Source of the DNA: DATBLE01 sp038248655 | GTDB lineage: Bacteria; Actinomycetota; Thermoleophilia; Gaiellales; Gaiellaceae | Assembly (NCBI GenBank): GCA_038248655.1 | Contig: JBBRXG010000026.1 | Span: 1-29,114 of the forward strand | Direction of reading: 5' to 3' | DNA length: 29,114 nucleotides | Shown: one piece after another, positions 22,775-29,114 of the stretch | How the letters are laid out: every line of letters begins with the position of its first letter | Numbering within the stretch: the stretch's first letter is position 1 | Position numbers and translations under genes: made by a program | The notes under the pieces: generated by a model | What the model saw: only the letters and a program-made list of their open reading frames with translations | What the model was told of the DNA's origin: nothing | Database searches by the model: none

Positions 22775-23620
22775 GTGCTCACGGGCACCCTCGCCGCCTC
22801 GGTGACGCCGCTTGCCGGCGGCGGCGCCTCGCTCGACGAGGAGGCGTTCGGCCCGGTCGTCGACTTCCTCGTCGCCGGCGGGCTCGACGGCCTGCTGGCG
22901 ATGGGAACGAACGGCGAGGGGATCCTGCTGTCGGTCGACGAGCGGCGCCGGGCGGCCGAGACCTTTCTGGAGGCATCGTCGGGACGCCTGCAGGTCGCGG
23001 TCCACTGCGGGGCCCAGACGACCGCCGACACGGTCGACCTCGCCGCGCACGCGGCCGAGCGGGGCGCCGCTGCGGTCGCGGTGATCGGCCCGCCGTACTT
23101 CCCGCTCGACGACGAAGCGCTCCTCGCGCACTTCGCCGCCGCGGCCGCCGCCTGCGCTCCGCTCCCCTTCTACGTCTACGAGTTCGCCCGGACGAGCGGC
23201 TACGCCGTGCCACACGTCGTGATCGAGCGGCTGCGCGAGGCCGCCCCGAACCTCGCCGGACTGAAGGTCTCCGACCACCCGTGGACCGCGTTCGAGCCGT
23301 ACCTGATCGAGGGCCTGGACGTGTTCGTCGGGCCGGAGTCGCTCATCGCCCAGGGCCTCGCCGGGGGAGCGACGGGAGCCGTCTCCGCGCTCGCTTCCGC
23401 GTTCCCCGAGCTGGTCGTGGCCGCCGTGCGCGGCGAGGACGCCGACGTCGGCGGGCTGCGCGCGCTGATCGAGCGCTTCCCGCGTCATGCCGCGCTCAAG
23501 CACGTGCTCCTCCGCCGAGGTGTTCGGATCCGCGAGGACGTCCGCGGTCCGCTGCGTGCTCTCACCCCGGGGGAGCGCGACGGGCTGGATGCCGCGCTCA
23601 CCCCCTGGCTCGAACGGTGA
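22775..23620 (+). CDS. Dihydrodipicolinate synthase / N-acetylneuraminate lyase family protein
   Basis: The 281-residue protein is a DapA-family TIM barrel. It has MGTNGEG near residue 45, PFYVYEFARTSG with the conserved tyrosine, and LAGLKVSD with the Schiff-base lysine. The family includes lysine-pathway DapA, sialate lyases, and aldolases or dehydratases of keto-acid and hydroxyproline breakdown. Overlap with proline dehydrogenase (GTGA) hints at an amino-acid catabolic role, but this is inference. The GTG start follows a -10-like TAGGCT by 7 nt and is just 10 bp after the peptidase stop. Confidence 0.85.
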   Translation: MLTGTLAASVTPLAGGGASLDEEAFGPVVDFLVAGGLDGLLAMGTNGEGILLSVDERRRAAETFLEASSGRLQVAVHCGAQTTADTVDLAAHAAERGAAAVAVIGPPYFPLDDEALLAHFAAAAAACAPLPFYVYEFARTSGYAVPHVVIERLREAAPNLAGLKVSDHPWTAFEPYLIEGLDVFVGPESLIAQGLAGGATGAVSALASAFPELVVAAVRGEDADVGGLRALIERFPRHAALKHVLLRRGVRIREDVRGPLRALTPGERDGLDAALTPWLER

Positions 23621-24522
23621 ACGTCCTCCGCGCCGCAATCCTGGCCGCTGCGGACAGCCGGTCCATCCGTCGCTTCGTCGGGCGGTACGGGATGCGTCTC
23701 GGGGCGGCACGGTTCGTCGCCGGCGAGACGTTCGATCAGGCGGTCGCCGTCCTGCGCCGCCTCAACGAGCAGGGTCTGCGTACGAACACCTCTCTGCTGG
23801 GCGAGCATGTCGCCGAGCGCTCGGCAGCCGTCGAGGTGGCCGACGCCTACGAGGAGGTGCTGCAGCGCGTCGCCTCGGAGGAGCTCCGGACCAACATCGC
23901 CGTCAAGCCCACGCACCTCGGCGTGCTGATCGACGAGGAGCTCGGCTACGCGAACATCGAGCGGCTGGTCGTGGCGGCCGCCCGCCTCGGCAACTTCGTC
24001 CGGATCGACATGGAGGACTCGCCGCTCGTCGATGTCACGCTGCGCATCTACCGACGGCTCCGCGAAGCCGGCCACGACAACGTCGGCACGGTCCTTCAGG
24101 CCTACCTGTATCGCAGCGAGGACGATCTCGCCTCGCTCGTCTCGCTCGGGTCCAACCTGCGCATCGTCAAGGGCGCTTACCGCGAGCCCCCCGATGTCGC
24201 CTACCCGCGGAAGGACGACGTGGACGCGGCGTACGCGCGGCTCGTCACGCGGTCGATCGCCGAGGGTGCGTTCACCGCGGTGGCAACGCACGACGAGCGG
24301 CTGATCGAGCACGCGATCTCACTCGGTGCGGGGTCCGACCGGTTCGAGCAGCAGATGCTCTTCGGGGTCAGGCCTCAGCTCCAGCTCGATCTGGTGCGTC
24401 GCGGTCACCGAGTGCTCGTCGCGACGCCGTTCGGCCCGGACTGGTACCCGTACCTGATGAGGCGGCTCGCCGAGCGGCCGGCGAACCTGCTGTTCTTCGT
24501 CAGGAGCGCGTTCCGCCGGTAG
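23617..24522 (+). CDS. Proline dehydrogenase (PRODH family)
   Basis: The 301-residue protein is a stand-alone FAD-dependent proline dehydrogenase, which oxidises proline to pyrroline-5-carboxylate. It has NIAVKPTHLG, RIDMEDS, the VLQAYLYRSEDDL segment, LRIVKGAYREP and the late FEQQMLFGVRPQLQ and VATPFGPDWYPYLMRRLAERPAN, which bind flavin and substrate in this family. The length is that of monofunctional Gram-positive-type enzymes, not the long PutA fusion. The GTG start overlaps the stop of the DapA-like gene (GTGA), indicating coupled translation. No P5C dehydrogenase is in the window. Confidence 0.92.
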   Translation: MNVLRAAILAAADSRSIRRFVGRYGMRLGAARFVAGETFDQAVAVLRRLNEQGLRTNTSLLGEHVAERSAAVEVADAYEEVLQRVASEELRTNIAVKPTHLGVLIDEELGYANIERLVVAAARLGNFVRIDMEDSPLVDVTLRIYRRLREAGHDNVGTVLQAYLYRSEDDLASLVSLGSNLRIVKGAYREPPDVAYPRKDDVDAAYARLVTRSIAEGAFTAVATHDERLIEHAISLGAGSDRFEQQMLFGVRPQLQLDLVRRGHRVLVATPFGPDWYPYLMRRLAERPANLLFFVRSAFRR

Positions 24523-24751
24523 CGGACCAGAGATTCGCCGAGCCGGGTGTCGCTTTCGTCCACCGTTCCGGCCAACTCTCCGCTTGCGCGTACCAGCTGC
24601 CCGGCTCGGCTTCGACCTACTCGCGCCCCGTGCTCGGCGCAGAGGGGACGCTACGGCGGATCGCCGACCCGTGCAAGGGCGGCGCGGGCGGAAGTTGTCG
24701 CAAATTGCGGCGGTCGACGCGCTCGCCGGACACCGTGCGAGAATCGGCCCG

Positions 24752-25138
24752 ATGCGATTCTCCCCTCTCGCCGCCGCCCTTGCGGCGGCCGTCGTGCTCG
24801 CGGCGGGCTGCGGCGGCACGACGACGTACACGGCGGACGCCACCCGCGCCTGCCTCGAGGGGGATGGGGTGAAGGTCGCTCCCGTCCCGGCCTCCGATCT
24901 GATCGCGACCACCGCGGAGGGCGGGTCGGTCGCCGCGCGCTTCCCCGACAACGAGGTGACGGTCTCGTTCGGCGTGGACCGGGACGGCGCGGAGCAGATC
25001 GTCCGCCGCTACCAGCGCTTCCGGGGGAAGAACATCGGTCTGGAGGACGTCCTCCACGCGAAGGGCAACGCGGTCATGCTCTGGGCTCTCCATCCGCTCG
25101 ATTCGTACGTCGCGACGATTGAGGGTTGCCTGAAGTAG
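24752..25138 (+). CDS. Small predicted lipoprotein
   Basis: This 128-residue protein has a lipoprotein signal ending in VVLAAGC, with the lipidated Cys20 followed by GG. The mature part includes two further cysteines, one in TRACLEGDG and one in the C-terminal IEGCLK, which could form a disulfide. No family is recognised. The ATG follows a -10-like GAGAAT by 7 nt. The 229 bp upstream, after the proline dehydrogenase stop, show no convincing gene. Surface location is inferred. Confidence 0.75.
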   Translation: MRFSPLAAALAAAVVLAAGCGGTTTYTADATRACLEGDGVKVAPVPASDLIATTAEGGSVAARFPDNEVTVSFGVDRDGAEQIVRRYQRFRGKNIGLEDVLHAKGNAVMLWALHPLDSYVATIEGCLK

Positions 25139-25151
25139 GAAAGACCGATGT

Positions 25152-25538
25152 ATGGAACCGTCACACGACGCGTTTCGTGAGGCCGCAGCGCTGAGGGGCG
25201 CCCTGCGGAAGTTCATGCGCTCGAGCGAGCGGATCGCCCGCGAGGAGGGCCTGACGCCGAGCCGCTACCTGCTGCTCTTGATGATCAAGGCGTCCGCGGA
25301 CGGGCGCTCGACGGTGACGGAGCTCGCCGACCGGATGCAGCTCACGCAGAGCTCCGTGACCGAGCTCGTCACCCGGGCGGAGGCGGCGGGGCTGGTCGCC
25401 CGCGAGCAATCCGCCTCGGACGCCCGCGTGTTCTGGCTGCGCCTGACCTCCGATGCTGAGCGGCGGCTCGGCCGCGTGGTCTCGCGCAACGGCAGGGAGC
25501 GGCATCGGCTGCTCCAGCTGATCGGCCCCGCCGGGTAG
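25152..25538 (+). CDS. MarR family transcriptional regulator
   Basis: The 128-residue winged-helix protein has GLTPSRYLLLLMI, the recognition segment TVTELADRMQLTQSSVTELVTRAE and a wing ending SDARVFWLRLT, matching MarR/HTH_20-type regulators. It is shorter than usual at the C-terminus, so the dimerisation helix may be brief. An AGGAAAG sequence before the ATG (25152) serves as the ribosome site, and the start lies 13 bp after the lipoprotein stop, suggesting co-transcription. Its stop directly abuts the stop of the convergent CtaG-like gene. Confidence 0.85.
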   Translation: MEPSHDAFREAAALRGALRKFMRSSERIAREEGLTPSRYLLLLMIKASADGRSTVTELADRMQLTQSSVTELVTRAEAAGLVAREQSASDARVFWLRLTSDAERRLGRVVSRNGRERHRLLQLIGPAG

Positions 25539-26300
25539 TCAGGCCCGCGGCACCGTCGGCTTCGCGAGGGTGTCCGCCGCCTGCTCCTCCGCGAGGAAGC
25601 GGCGGACCTGGAGCGCGAACGCGGCGAAGAGGACCAGCGCCTGCTCGGCGGCCATGGTCACCCCTGCGATCTGCTGGTCGGAGAGCGGGGAAAGGCCCCA
25701 CAGGCGCGGAACGTGCTCGTAGAAGTCGTAGACGGGCCTCGGAAGCAGCGCGAGCAGGAGGCCGAGCGGGCTCGCGAGCACGAAGGCGCCGAACAGGTAC
25801 ACGGCTTTCGTGCCGCTCGCGACCCGGCCGTGGACGACGGGCCACCAGAGCAGAACGCCGGCGGTGAAGTAGCAGGCGTGCTCGGCGTGGAGGATCGTCC
25901 ACTGGTGACGGAGGGCGGCGTCGTACGCCCAGGGGAGATGCCAGGCGTAGTACGTGACGAGCCAGACGGGGAGTGCGACGAGCGGATGGGTGAGCGTCCG
26001 CGCTCCGGGGATCCGCTCGAGCGCTTCGGCCATCTGCGGGGTCAGCCCGAGGACGCAGAGGAGGGGGGCCCACTCCGCGAGGACGACGTTCTGAAGCAGG
26101 TGCATCGAGAGCAGGTAGTGGAGGGCCAACGTGTCGAACGGCCCGATCTGGACGGCGAGGAGGAGCGCGCAGCCGGCCAGAAAGGAGGCGACCCGCCAGC
26201 GTCCCGCCGGAAAGCGCGTGCGCGCGATCAGGTACGCGGCGGCGAGCCCGGGGACGACGGCGAGCGCGTCGGCGTCCCAGGAGAAGCGGTACGGATCCAC
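25539..26300 (-). CDS. Cytochrome c oxidase assembly (CtaG-like) membrane protein
   Basis: The 253-residue protein has about seven membrane helices and the caa3_CtaG pattern: LALHYLLSMHLLQNVVLAEWAPLL, LVTYYAWHLPWAYDAAL, ILHAEHACYFTAGVLLWWPV and DQQIAGVTMAAEQALVLF, with conserved histidines likely to bind copper or heme. CtaG-family proteins help assemble heme-copper oxidases in the membrane. The GTG start is 7 nt behind a minus-strand TAGCGT that overlaps the -10 box of the divergent tRNA-Gly. No oxidase subunit genes are nearby. Confidence 0.87.
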   Translation of the reverse strand: MDPYRFSWDADALAVVPGLAAAYLIARTRFPAGRWRVASFLAGCALLLAVQIGPFDTLALHYLLSMHLLQNVVLAEWAPLLCVLGLTPQMAEALERIPGARTLTHPLVALPVWLVTYYAWHLPWAYDAALRHQWTILHAEHACYFTAGVLLWWPVVHGRVASGTKAVYLFGAFVLASPLGLLLALLPRPVYDFYEHVPRLWGLSPLSDQQIAGVTMAAEQALVLFAAFALQVRRFLAEEQAADTLAKPTVPRA

Positions 26301-26306
26301 GCTCGC

Positions 26307-26313
26307 TACGCTA
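26307..26313. promoter_or_regulatory. Overlapping divergent -10 boxes, CtaG-like/tRNA-Gly
   Basis: TACGCTA gives TACGCT on the plus strand (18 nt before tRNA-Gly) and TAGCGT on the minus strand (7 nt before the CtaG-like GTG). This is the second divergent pair in the window with opposite -10 boxes sharing five bases. Confidence 0.5.
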
Positions 26314-26330
26314 GTCGGGCTTCAACGCGC

Positions 26331-26401
26331 GCGCCCGTGGTGTAGCGGTAACACGAGAGCCTTCCAAGCTCTAATCACCGGTTCGACCCCGGTCGGGCGC
26401 T
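26331..26401 (+). tRNA. tRNA-Gly (anticodon TCC)
   Basis: The 71-nt cloverleaf has acceptor GCGCCCG/CGGGCGC, D stem GTGT/ACAC, anticodon stem AGAGC/GCTCT with loop CTTCCAA, and T arm ACCGG-TTCGACC-CCGGT, with discriminator T. CCA is not encoded. Confidence 0.97.
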
Positions 26402-26430
26402 TCCGCCTCCGGTCTGTAGCGTAGCCGCTG

Positions 26431-27102
26431 GTGCACGCTCCTCCTCGCGTCCGGGGCGGCCTCCGAACGCGACTCGTCGTGCTCGTCGCCGGCCTCTTCG
26501 TCTTCGCGGCCGCGATCGTCGCGCAGCTCGAGTCGCGTCTCGGCCTCTCGCCGTGGGACACCCTCCATCAGGGGATCGCCCGGCACACGCCGCTCACGTT
26601 CGGGGCCGCGAACATCGCCGTCAGCGTCACGGTCCTCGCCGCCGCGTGGCGGCTCGGAGCCCGCATCGGCATCGGCACGATCGCGAACACGGTTCTCGTC
26701 GGCGCCTTCATCCAGGGCCTGACGGCGATCGGCCCGATCGAGCGGCTGTCCGAATCGCCGCTCGGCGTCCGGATCGGGCTGCTCGTCCTGGCGATGGTGC
26801 TGATCGGGATCGGCTCCGCCCTCTACCTCGGCGCCTGGCTCGGCGCGGGGCCGCGGGACTCGCTGATGGTCGTCGGTTCCGAGCGGACGGGTGCGCGGCT
26901 CGGGATCGTCCGCGCCGTGCTGGAGCTCGGCGCTCTCGGGGCGGGGTGGTCGCTGGGCGGCACGATCGGGGTCGGGACCGTCGTGTTCGCCCTCGGGATC
27001 GGCCCGGCGCTCGAGGCCGGGTTCTGGCTGCTGCAGCGCTCGGGGCTCGCGACTCCGGCCTTCGGAGCGGTTACGCCGCTGCCAGCTCCACCCGTTCTAT
27101 AG
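26431..27102 (+). CDS. YczE/YitT-like multi-pass membrane protein
   Basis: The 223-residue protein has about five membrane helices and the YczE-family landmarks GLSPWDTLHQG near the N-terminus and GAGPRDSLM in the middle. Family members are integral membrane proteins of unclear function, one affecting surfactin production in Bacillus. The GTG follows a -10-like TAGCGT by 8 nt, so it need not depend on the tRNA-Gly promoter 30 bp upstream. Its last 32 bp overlap the 3' end of the convergent cyclophilin gene. Confidence 0.85.
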   Translation: MHAPPRVRGGLRTRLVVLVAGLFVFAAAIVAQLESRLGLSPWDTLHQGIARHTPLTFGAANIAVSVTVLAAAWRLGARIGIGTIANTVLVGAFIQGLTAIGPIERLSESPLGVRIGLLVLAMVLIGIGSALYLGAWLGAGPRDSLMVVGSERTGARLGIVRAVLELGALGAGWSLGGTIGVGTVVFALGIGPALEAGFWLLQRSGLATPAFGAVTPLPAPPVL

Positions 27103-27532
27103 TCACCGCTGTGCGCGGACGGTCGTTCCCGTCGCGGTCGACCGCCGAGATCGAGTCGACGACGTCCATTCCGGAGACGACGCGACCGAAGACGGTGTGC
27201 TTGCCGGCGAGCCACGAGCACTCGTCCGCGGTGACGATGAAGAACTGACTGCCGTTCGTGTCCGGTCCGGCGTTCGCCATCGCCAGCGCTCCCCGCGCGA
27301 CCCGATGCCGGTTCGGTTCGTCCTCGAACGTGTAGCCGGGGCCGCCGCCGCCGGTCCCGGTCGGGTCGCCGCCCTGGATCATGAAGTCGGGGATCACGCG
27401 GTGGAAGATCACCCCGTCGTAGAAGCCCTTGCCGGCGAGGGTCTCGAAGTTCTCGACGGTCTTCGGCGCGTCCTCACCGAAGAGCTCGACCTCGATCGTG
27501 CCGTGGTTGGTGTAGAGGGTTGCGTTCGCCAT
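27071..27532 (-). CDS. Peptidyl-prolyl cis-trans isomerase, cyclophilin type
   Basis: The 153-residue protein is a compact bacterial cyclophilin: FHRVIPDFMIQGGDP at residues 43-57 with catalytic Arg45, ALAMANAG, NGSQFFIVT at 93-101 and HTVFGRVVSGMDVVD. It speeds proline isomerisation during folding; no signal peptide is present, so it is cytoplasmic. I chose the ATG at 27532 over a longer frame because a minus-strand TAGGCT lies 7 nt upstream and the domain starts there. Confidence 0.95.
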   Translation of the reverse strand: MANATLYTNHGTIEVELFGEDAPKTVENFETLAGKGFYDGVIFHRVIPDFMIQGGDPTGTGGGGPGYTFEDEPNRHRVARGALAMANAGPDTNGSQFFIVTADECSWLAGKHTVFGRVVSGMDVVDSISAVDRDGNDRPRTAVTIERVELAAA

Positions 27533-27539
27533 GCCCCGG

Positions 27540-27545
27540 AGCCTA
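27540..27545 (-). promoter_or_regulatory. -10 box of the cyclophilin gene
   Basis: TAGGCT on the minus strand ends 7 nt before the ATG, which helps fix the start and suggests a leaderless transcript. Confidence 0.45.
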
Positions 27546-27639
27546 GAGGCTTGCCGTCCGGCGGCGCGGCAATCCTTCATCGGTGCCCGAGAGACGCGAG
27601 GTCCGCCTTGGCCTACCCAGTATCAGATCGCCGGGAAGA

Positions 27640-28184
27640 ACCGCGAGGCCATGCAGTTCGGCGGTCCTCGAACGTCCTCTGTCTGACAGGAGCCGCGCTC
27701 TCGATCGCGAAGAGCGTCATCGTTCTCGTGATCGCCGTCATCACGATCTGGCAGACGATCGGCCACGCCGTCTACCGCACCGTCGGCGTCCACGTCACCG
27801 GCAGGCCGCTGATCAGCCTGATCGCCGGCACGCTGACCACGATCGTCGTGCTCGCGGTGGGTGTGTCGTATGCTGTCGCGCTCGGCGTGATCGTTTCGAT
27901 CCTGAACCCGATCTCGTTTGCCGGCGCGACGATCGCCGCGGCCAGCATCGGCACCGCTGCCCTCCTGCACTCGATCACCGCCGGGATCGTGCTCGCCGTC
28001 GTCTTCATCATCCACCGGCAAATCGAGAATCGCTTCCAGCCCGTGATTTACGGTAGAACCCAGCAGCTCTCTCCCCTCGAGGTGCCGGTGTCGGTCCTGG
28101 TCGGCGCCCAGCTCGATCCCGATCGACTGGCAGCGACACCGGCGAGAGACGTTGCTGAACCCGCTTCCGGAGGTGGCTCGATGA
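27640..28184 (+). pseudogene. Remnant of an AI-2E family transporter
   Basis: One frame carries about 150 residues typical of the C-terminal half of AI-2E family (PF01594) permeases: VTGRPLISLIAGTLTTIVVL, SFAGATIAAASIG and RQIENRFQPVIYGRTQQLSP. After VLVGAQL the expected last helix is missing, and a tail resembling the family's end (DWQRHRRE) appears in another frame, ending at 28184; this suggests an internal deletion with a frame change. No start codon with a signal and no N-terminal half are present. I take it as a decayed gene. It fills most of the gap between the cyclophilin and CAP genes. Confidence 0.65.
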
Positions 28185-28209
28185 CGATCCCTCGTTCGAG
28201 GTATTCGCG

Positions 28210-28785
28210 ATGAGCGCACGGTCGTCCGACACTTTGTCCATGCCACGGATTGCATTGATCGCAGCGCTGCTGGCGCTGCTCGCGCCCTTCGGTGCGAACG
28301 CCAGCTCCGCGCGGGGCAGCACCTCGGCCGGGCCAGCGGCCGCGAAGATGAAGGAGATGCCGACCCTCGAGGTGCAGGCGCTCGCCGCCGTCAACCGCTT
28401 CAGGCAGAGCCACGGTCTCAACCCGCTCCGGCTGAATCCCGCCCTCTCCCTGGCTGCGCTCGATCATTCCGAGTCGATGGCGAAGTACGGCTTCTTCGGC
28501 CACGAGAGCCGCGACGGATCGGCGTTCTGGCACCGGATCAGGTCGAGGTACGGGCCGGTCGTGCGCGGGCGCTGGAGCGTGGGGGAGAACCTCGTCTGGG
28601 CAGCGCCGCAGCTCAGCGCCGGCAGAGCGCTTGCGATGTGGGTCTCGAGCCCGTTGCACCTCGAGAACCTCCTCAAGCGCGGGTGGCGCGAGATCGGACT
28701 CGGTGCGGTGCGAACCCATGCCGCACCAGGCGTCTTCCAGGGTCTGAACGCGACGATCCTGACCGCCGATTTCGGCGTCAGATAG
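28210..28785 (+). CDS. CAP (SCP-like) domain exported protein
   Basis: The 191-residue protein starts with a signal peptide (hydrophobic core IALIAALLALLAPFG, cleavage likely after GANA). A CAP domain follows: VNRFRQSHGLNPLRLNPALS, AALDHSESMAKYGFFGHES, VGENLVWA and MWVSSPLHLENLL, where the usual HSPGHRENLL is changed. Bacterial CAP proteins are extracellular and mostly of unknown role. The first ATG is at 28210, with AGG 9 nt upstream; a second ATG at 28240 would give a shorter signal peptide and is also possible. Confidence 0.88.
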   Translation: MSARSSDTLSMPRIALIAALLALLAPFGANASSARGSTSAGPAAAKMKEMPTLEVQALAAVNRFRQSHGLNPLRLNPALSLAALDHSESMAKYGFFGHESRDGSAFWHRIRSRYGPVVRGRWSVGENLVWAAPQLSAGRALAMWVSSPLHLENLLKRGWREIGLGAVRTHAAPGVFQGLNATILTADFGVR

Positions 28786-28808
28786 CGGCCGCAACCCTCT
28801 GCGCCTAG

Positions 28809-28834
28809 GCGCCTGTAGCTCAGCGGACAGAGCG
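28809..28834 (+). pseudogene. Truncated tRNA-Arg copy (5' half)
   Basis: These 26 bases match the first 26 of the tRNA-Arg at 28945 with one difference (25/26), and an upstream AACCCT resembles that gene's TACCCT promoter box. The match stops after the D stem, and hairpin repeat copy B begins 6 nt later. The anticodon arm and everything after it are missing. Confidence 0.75.
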
Positions 28835-28840
28835 CAACGC

Positions 28841-28875
28841 GGGGGAAACAGCCGGTTTTCCCCGGGCCCCCTTCC
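28841..28875 (+). repeat. Hairpin repeat, copy B
   Basis: GGGGGAAAC (28841-28849) pairs with GTTTTCCCC (28855-28863), with one G-U pair in RNA, and is followed by GGGCCCCCTTCCC. It has the same design as copies A and C. Confidence 0.65.
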
Positions 28876-28930
28876 CTGAGAACCATGCTCGCACCATCGC
28901 AACCGGGGGGGCCGCGGCGGCGGACGGCGG

Positions 28931-28936
28931 TACCCT
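28931..28936 (+). promoter_or_regulatory. -10 box of tRNA-Arg
   Basis: TACCCT lies 8 nt before the tRNA start, the same spacing as at tRNA-Pro. Confidence 0.45.
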
Positions 28937-28944
28937 TCTGCTGG

Positions 28945-29017
28945 GCGCCTGTAGCTCAGGGGACAGAGCGGCGGCCTTCTAAGCCGCGGGTCGGAGGTTC
29001 GAATCCTCCCATGCGAA
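28945..29017 (+). tRNA. tRNA-Arg (anticodon TCT), acceptor stem imperfect
   Basis: The D stem GCTC/GAGC, anticodon stem GCGGC/GCCGC with loop CTTCTAA, and T arm GGAGG-TTCGAAT-CCTCC are perfect. The acceptor reads GCGCCTG against CATGCGA, leaving mismatches at pairs 1-72 (G/A) and 5-68 (C/T); a normal partner would be CAGGCGC. It may be weakly functional or a pseudo-tRNA. CCA is not encoded. Confidence 0.75.
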
Positions 29018-29073
29018 TGGGCTCGCCGCGCCGTTATCGGGGCTAAGCCGGTACAACGGCGCAGGCTCGCTTC

Positions 29074-29113
29074 GTGGGGGAAACGGCCGGTTTCCCCCAC
29101 GTGCCCCCTTCCC
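29074..29113 (+). repeat. Hairpin repeat, copy C
   Basis: GTGGGGGAAAC (29074-29084) and GTTTCCCCCAC (29090-29100) form a perfect 11-bp stem with a 5-nt loop, followed by GTGCCCCCTTCCC at the window edge. It is the best-preserved copy and may continue beyond the window. Confidence 0.7.
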
Positions 29114-29114
29114 A

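Noticed and set aside
24523..24751. Small gene between proline dehydrogenase and the lipoprotein
   Set aside because: The frames that cross this region have no start signal or plausible composition; I see nothing supported there.

Overview
This window is about 29 kb of compact, very GC-rich bacterial chromosome. It carries standard housekeeping genes (fabI, ileS, ispH, trxA, a cyclophilin, proline dehydrogenase), GTG starts in roughly half the genes, tRNAs without an encoded CCA, and -10 boxes placed directly in front of many start codons. Together these suggest a high-GC actinobacterium, perhaps of the Thermoleophilia (Gaiellales/Solirubrobacterales). That lineage call is inference from protein style; there is no rRNA here to confirm it.

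Layout. 1-2.4 kb: a hairpin repeat, an SDR oxidoreductase divergent from fabI, and a MarR regulator. 2.4-4.2 kb: a four-helix membrane-protein gene divergent from that marR, split by a complete IS1595/ISXO2-type element with an 8-bp target duplication. 4.3-9.0 kb: a minus-strand run of five tightly packed genes (RidA-like protein, GCS2-type glutamate-cysteine ligase, exported beta-propeller-like protein, peroxiredoxin, large membrane protein). 9.0-11.6 kb: serine hydrolase, lipoprotein, cyclic-nucleotide-binding protein, Nudix hydrolase and thioredoxin. 11.7-16.7 kb: ileS, a RAYT-type transposase between two identical palindromes, a decayed CDGSH iron-sulfur gene and ispH. 16.9-21.1 kb: a five-GAF histidine kinase with a single-domain response regulator. 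21.1-25.5 kb: EamA transporter, tRNA-Pro with a peptidase 2 nt behind it, DapA-family lyase, proline dehydrogenase, lipoprotein, MarR. 25.5-29.1 kb: CtaG-like protein, tRNA-Gly, YczE-like protein, cyclophilin, AI-2E-transporter remnant, CAP-domain protein, a partly duplicated tRNA-Arg locus and two more hairpin repeats.

The most striking feature is the peroxiredoxin at 6263-6721 (minus). Its frame is interrupted by one TGA exactly where the peroxidatic cysteine belongs, the protein has no other cysteine, and a perfect 7-bp hairpin with a G in the second loop position begins 14 nt after the TGA. This has the form of a selenocysteine codon with a bacterial SECIS element, so I read it as an intact selenoprotein gene that ordinary gene calling would report as a truncated ORF. 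It is translationally coupled in a likely operon with a glutamate-cysteine ligase homologue, which suggests a thiol/selenol redox theme.

Other notable points: a MarR operator made of an inverted repeat containing both divergent -10 boxes; two very short divergent intergenic regions whose opposite-strand -10 boxes overlap; frequent signs of leaderless transcription; and a tRNA-Pro whose 3' processing would leave a nearly leaderless peptidase mRNA.
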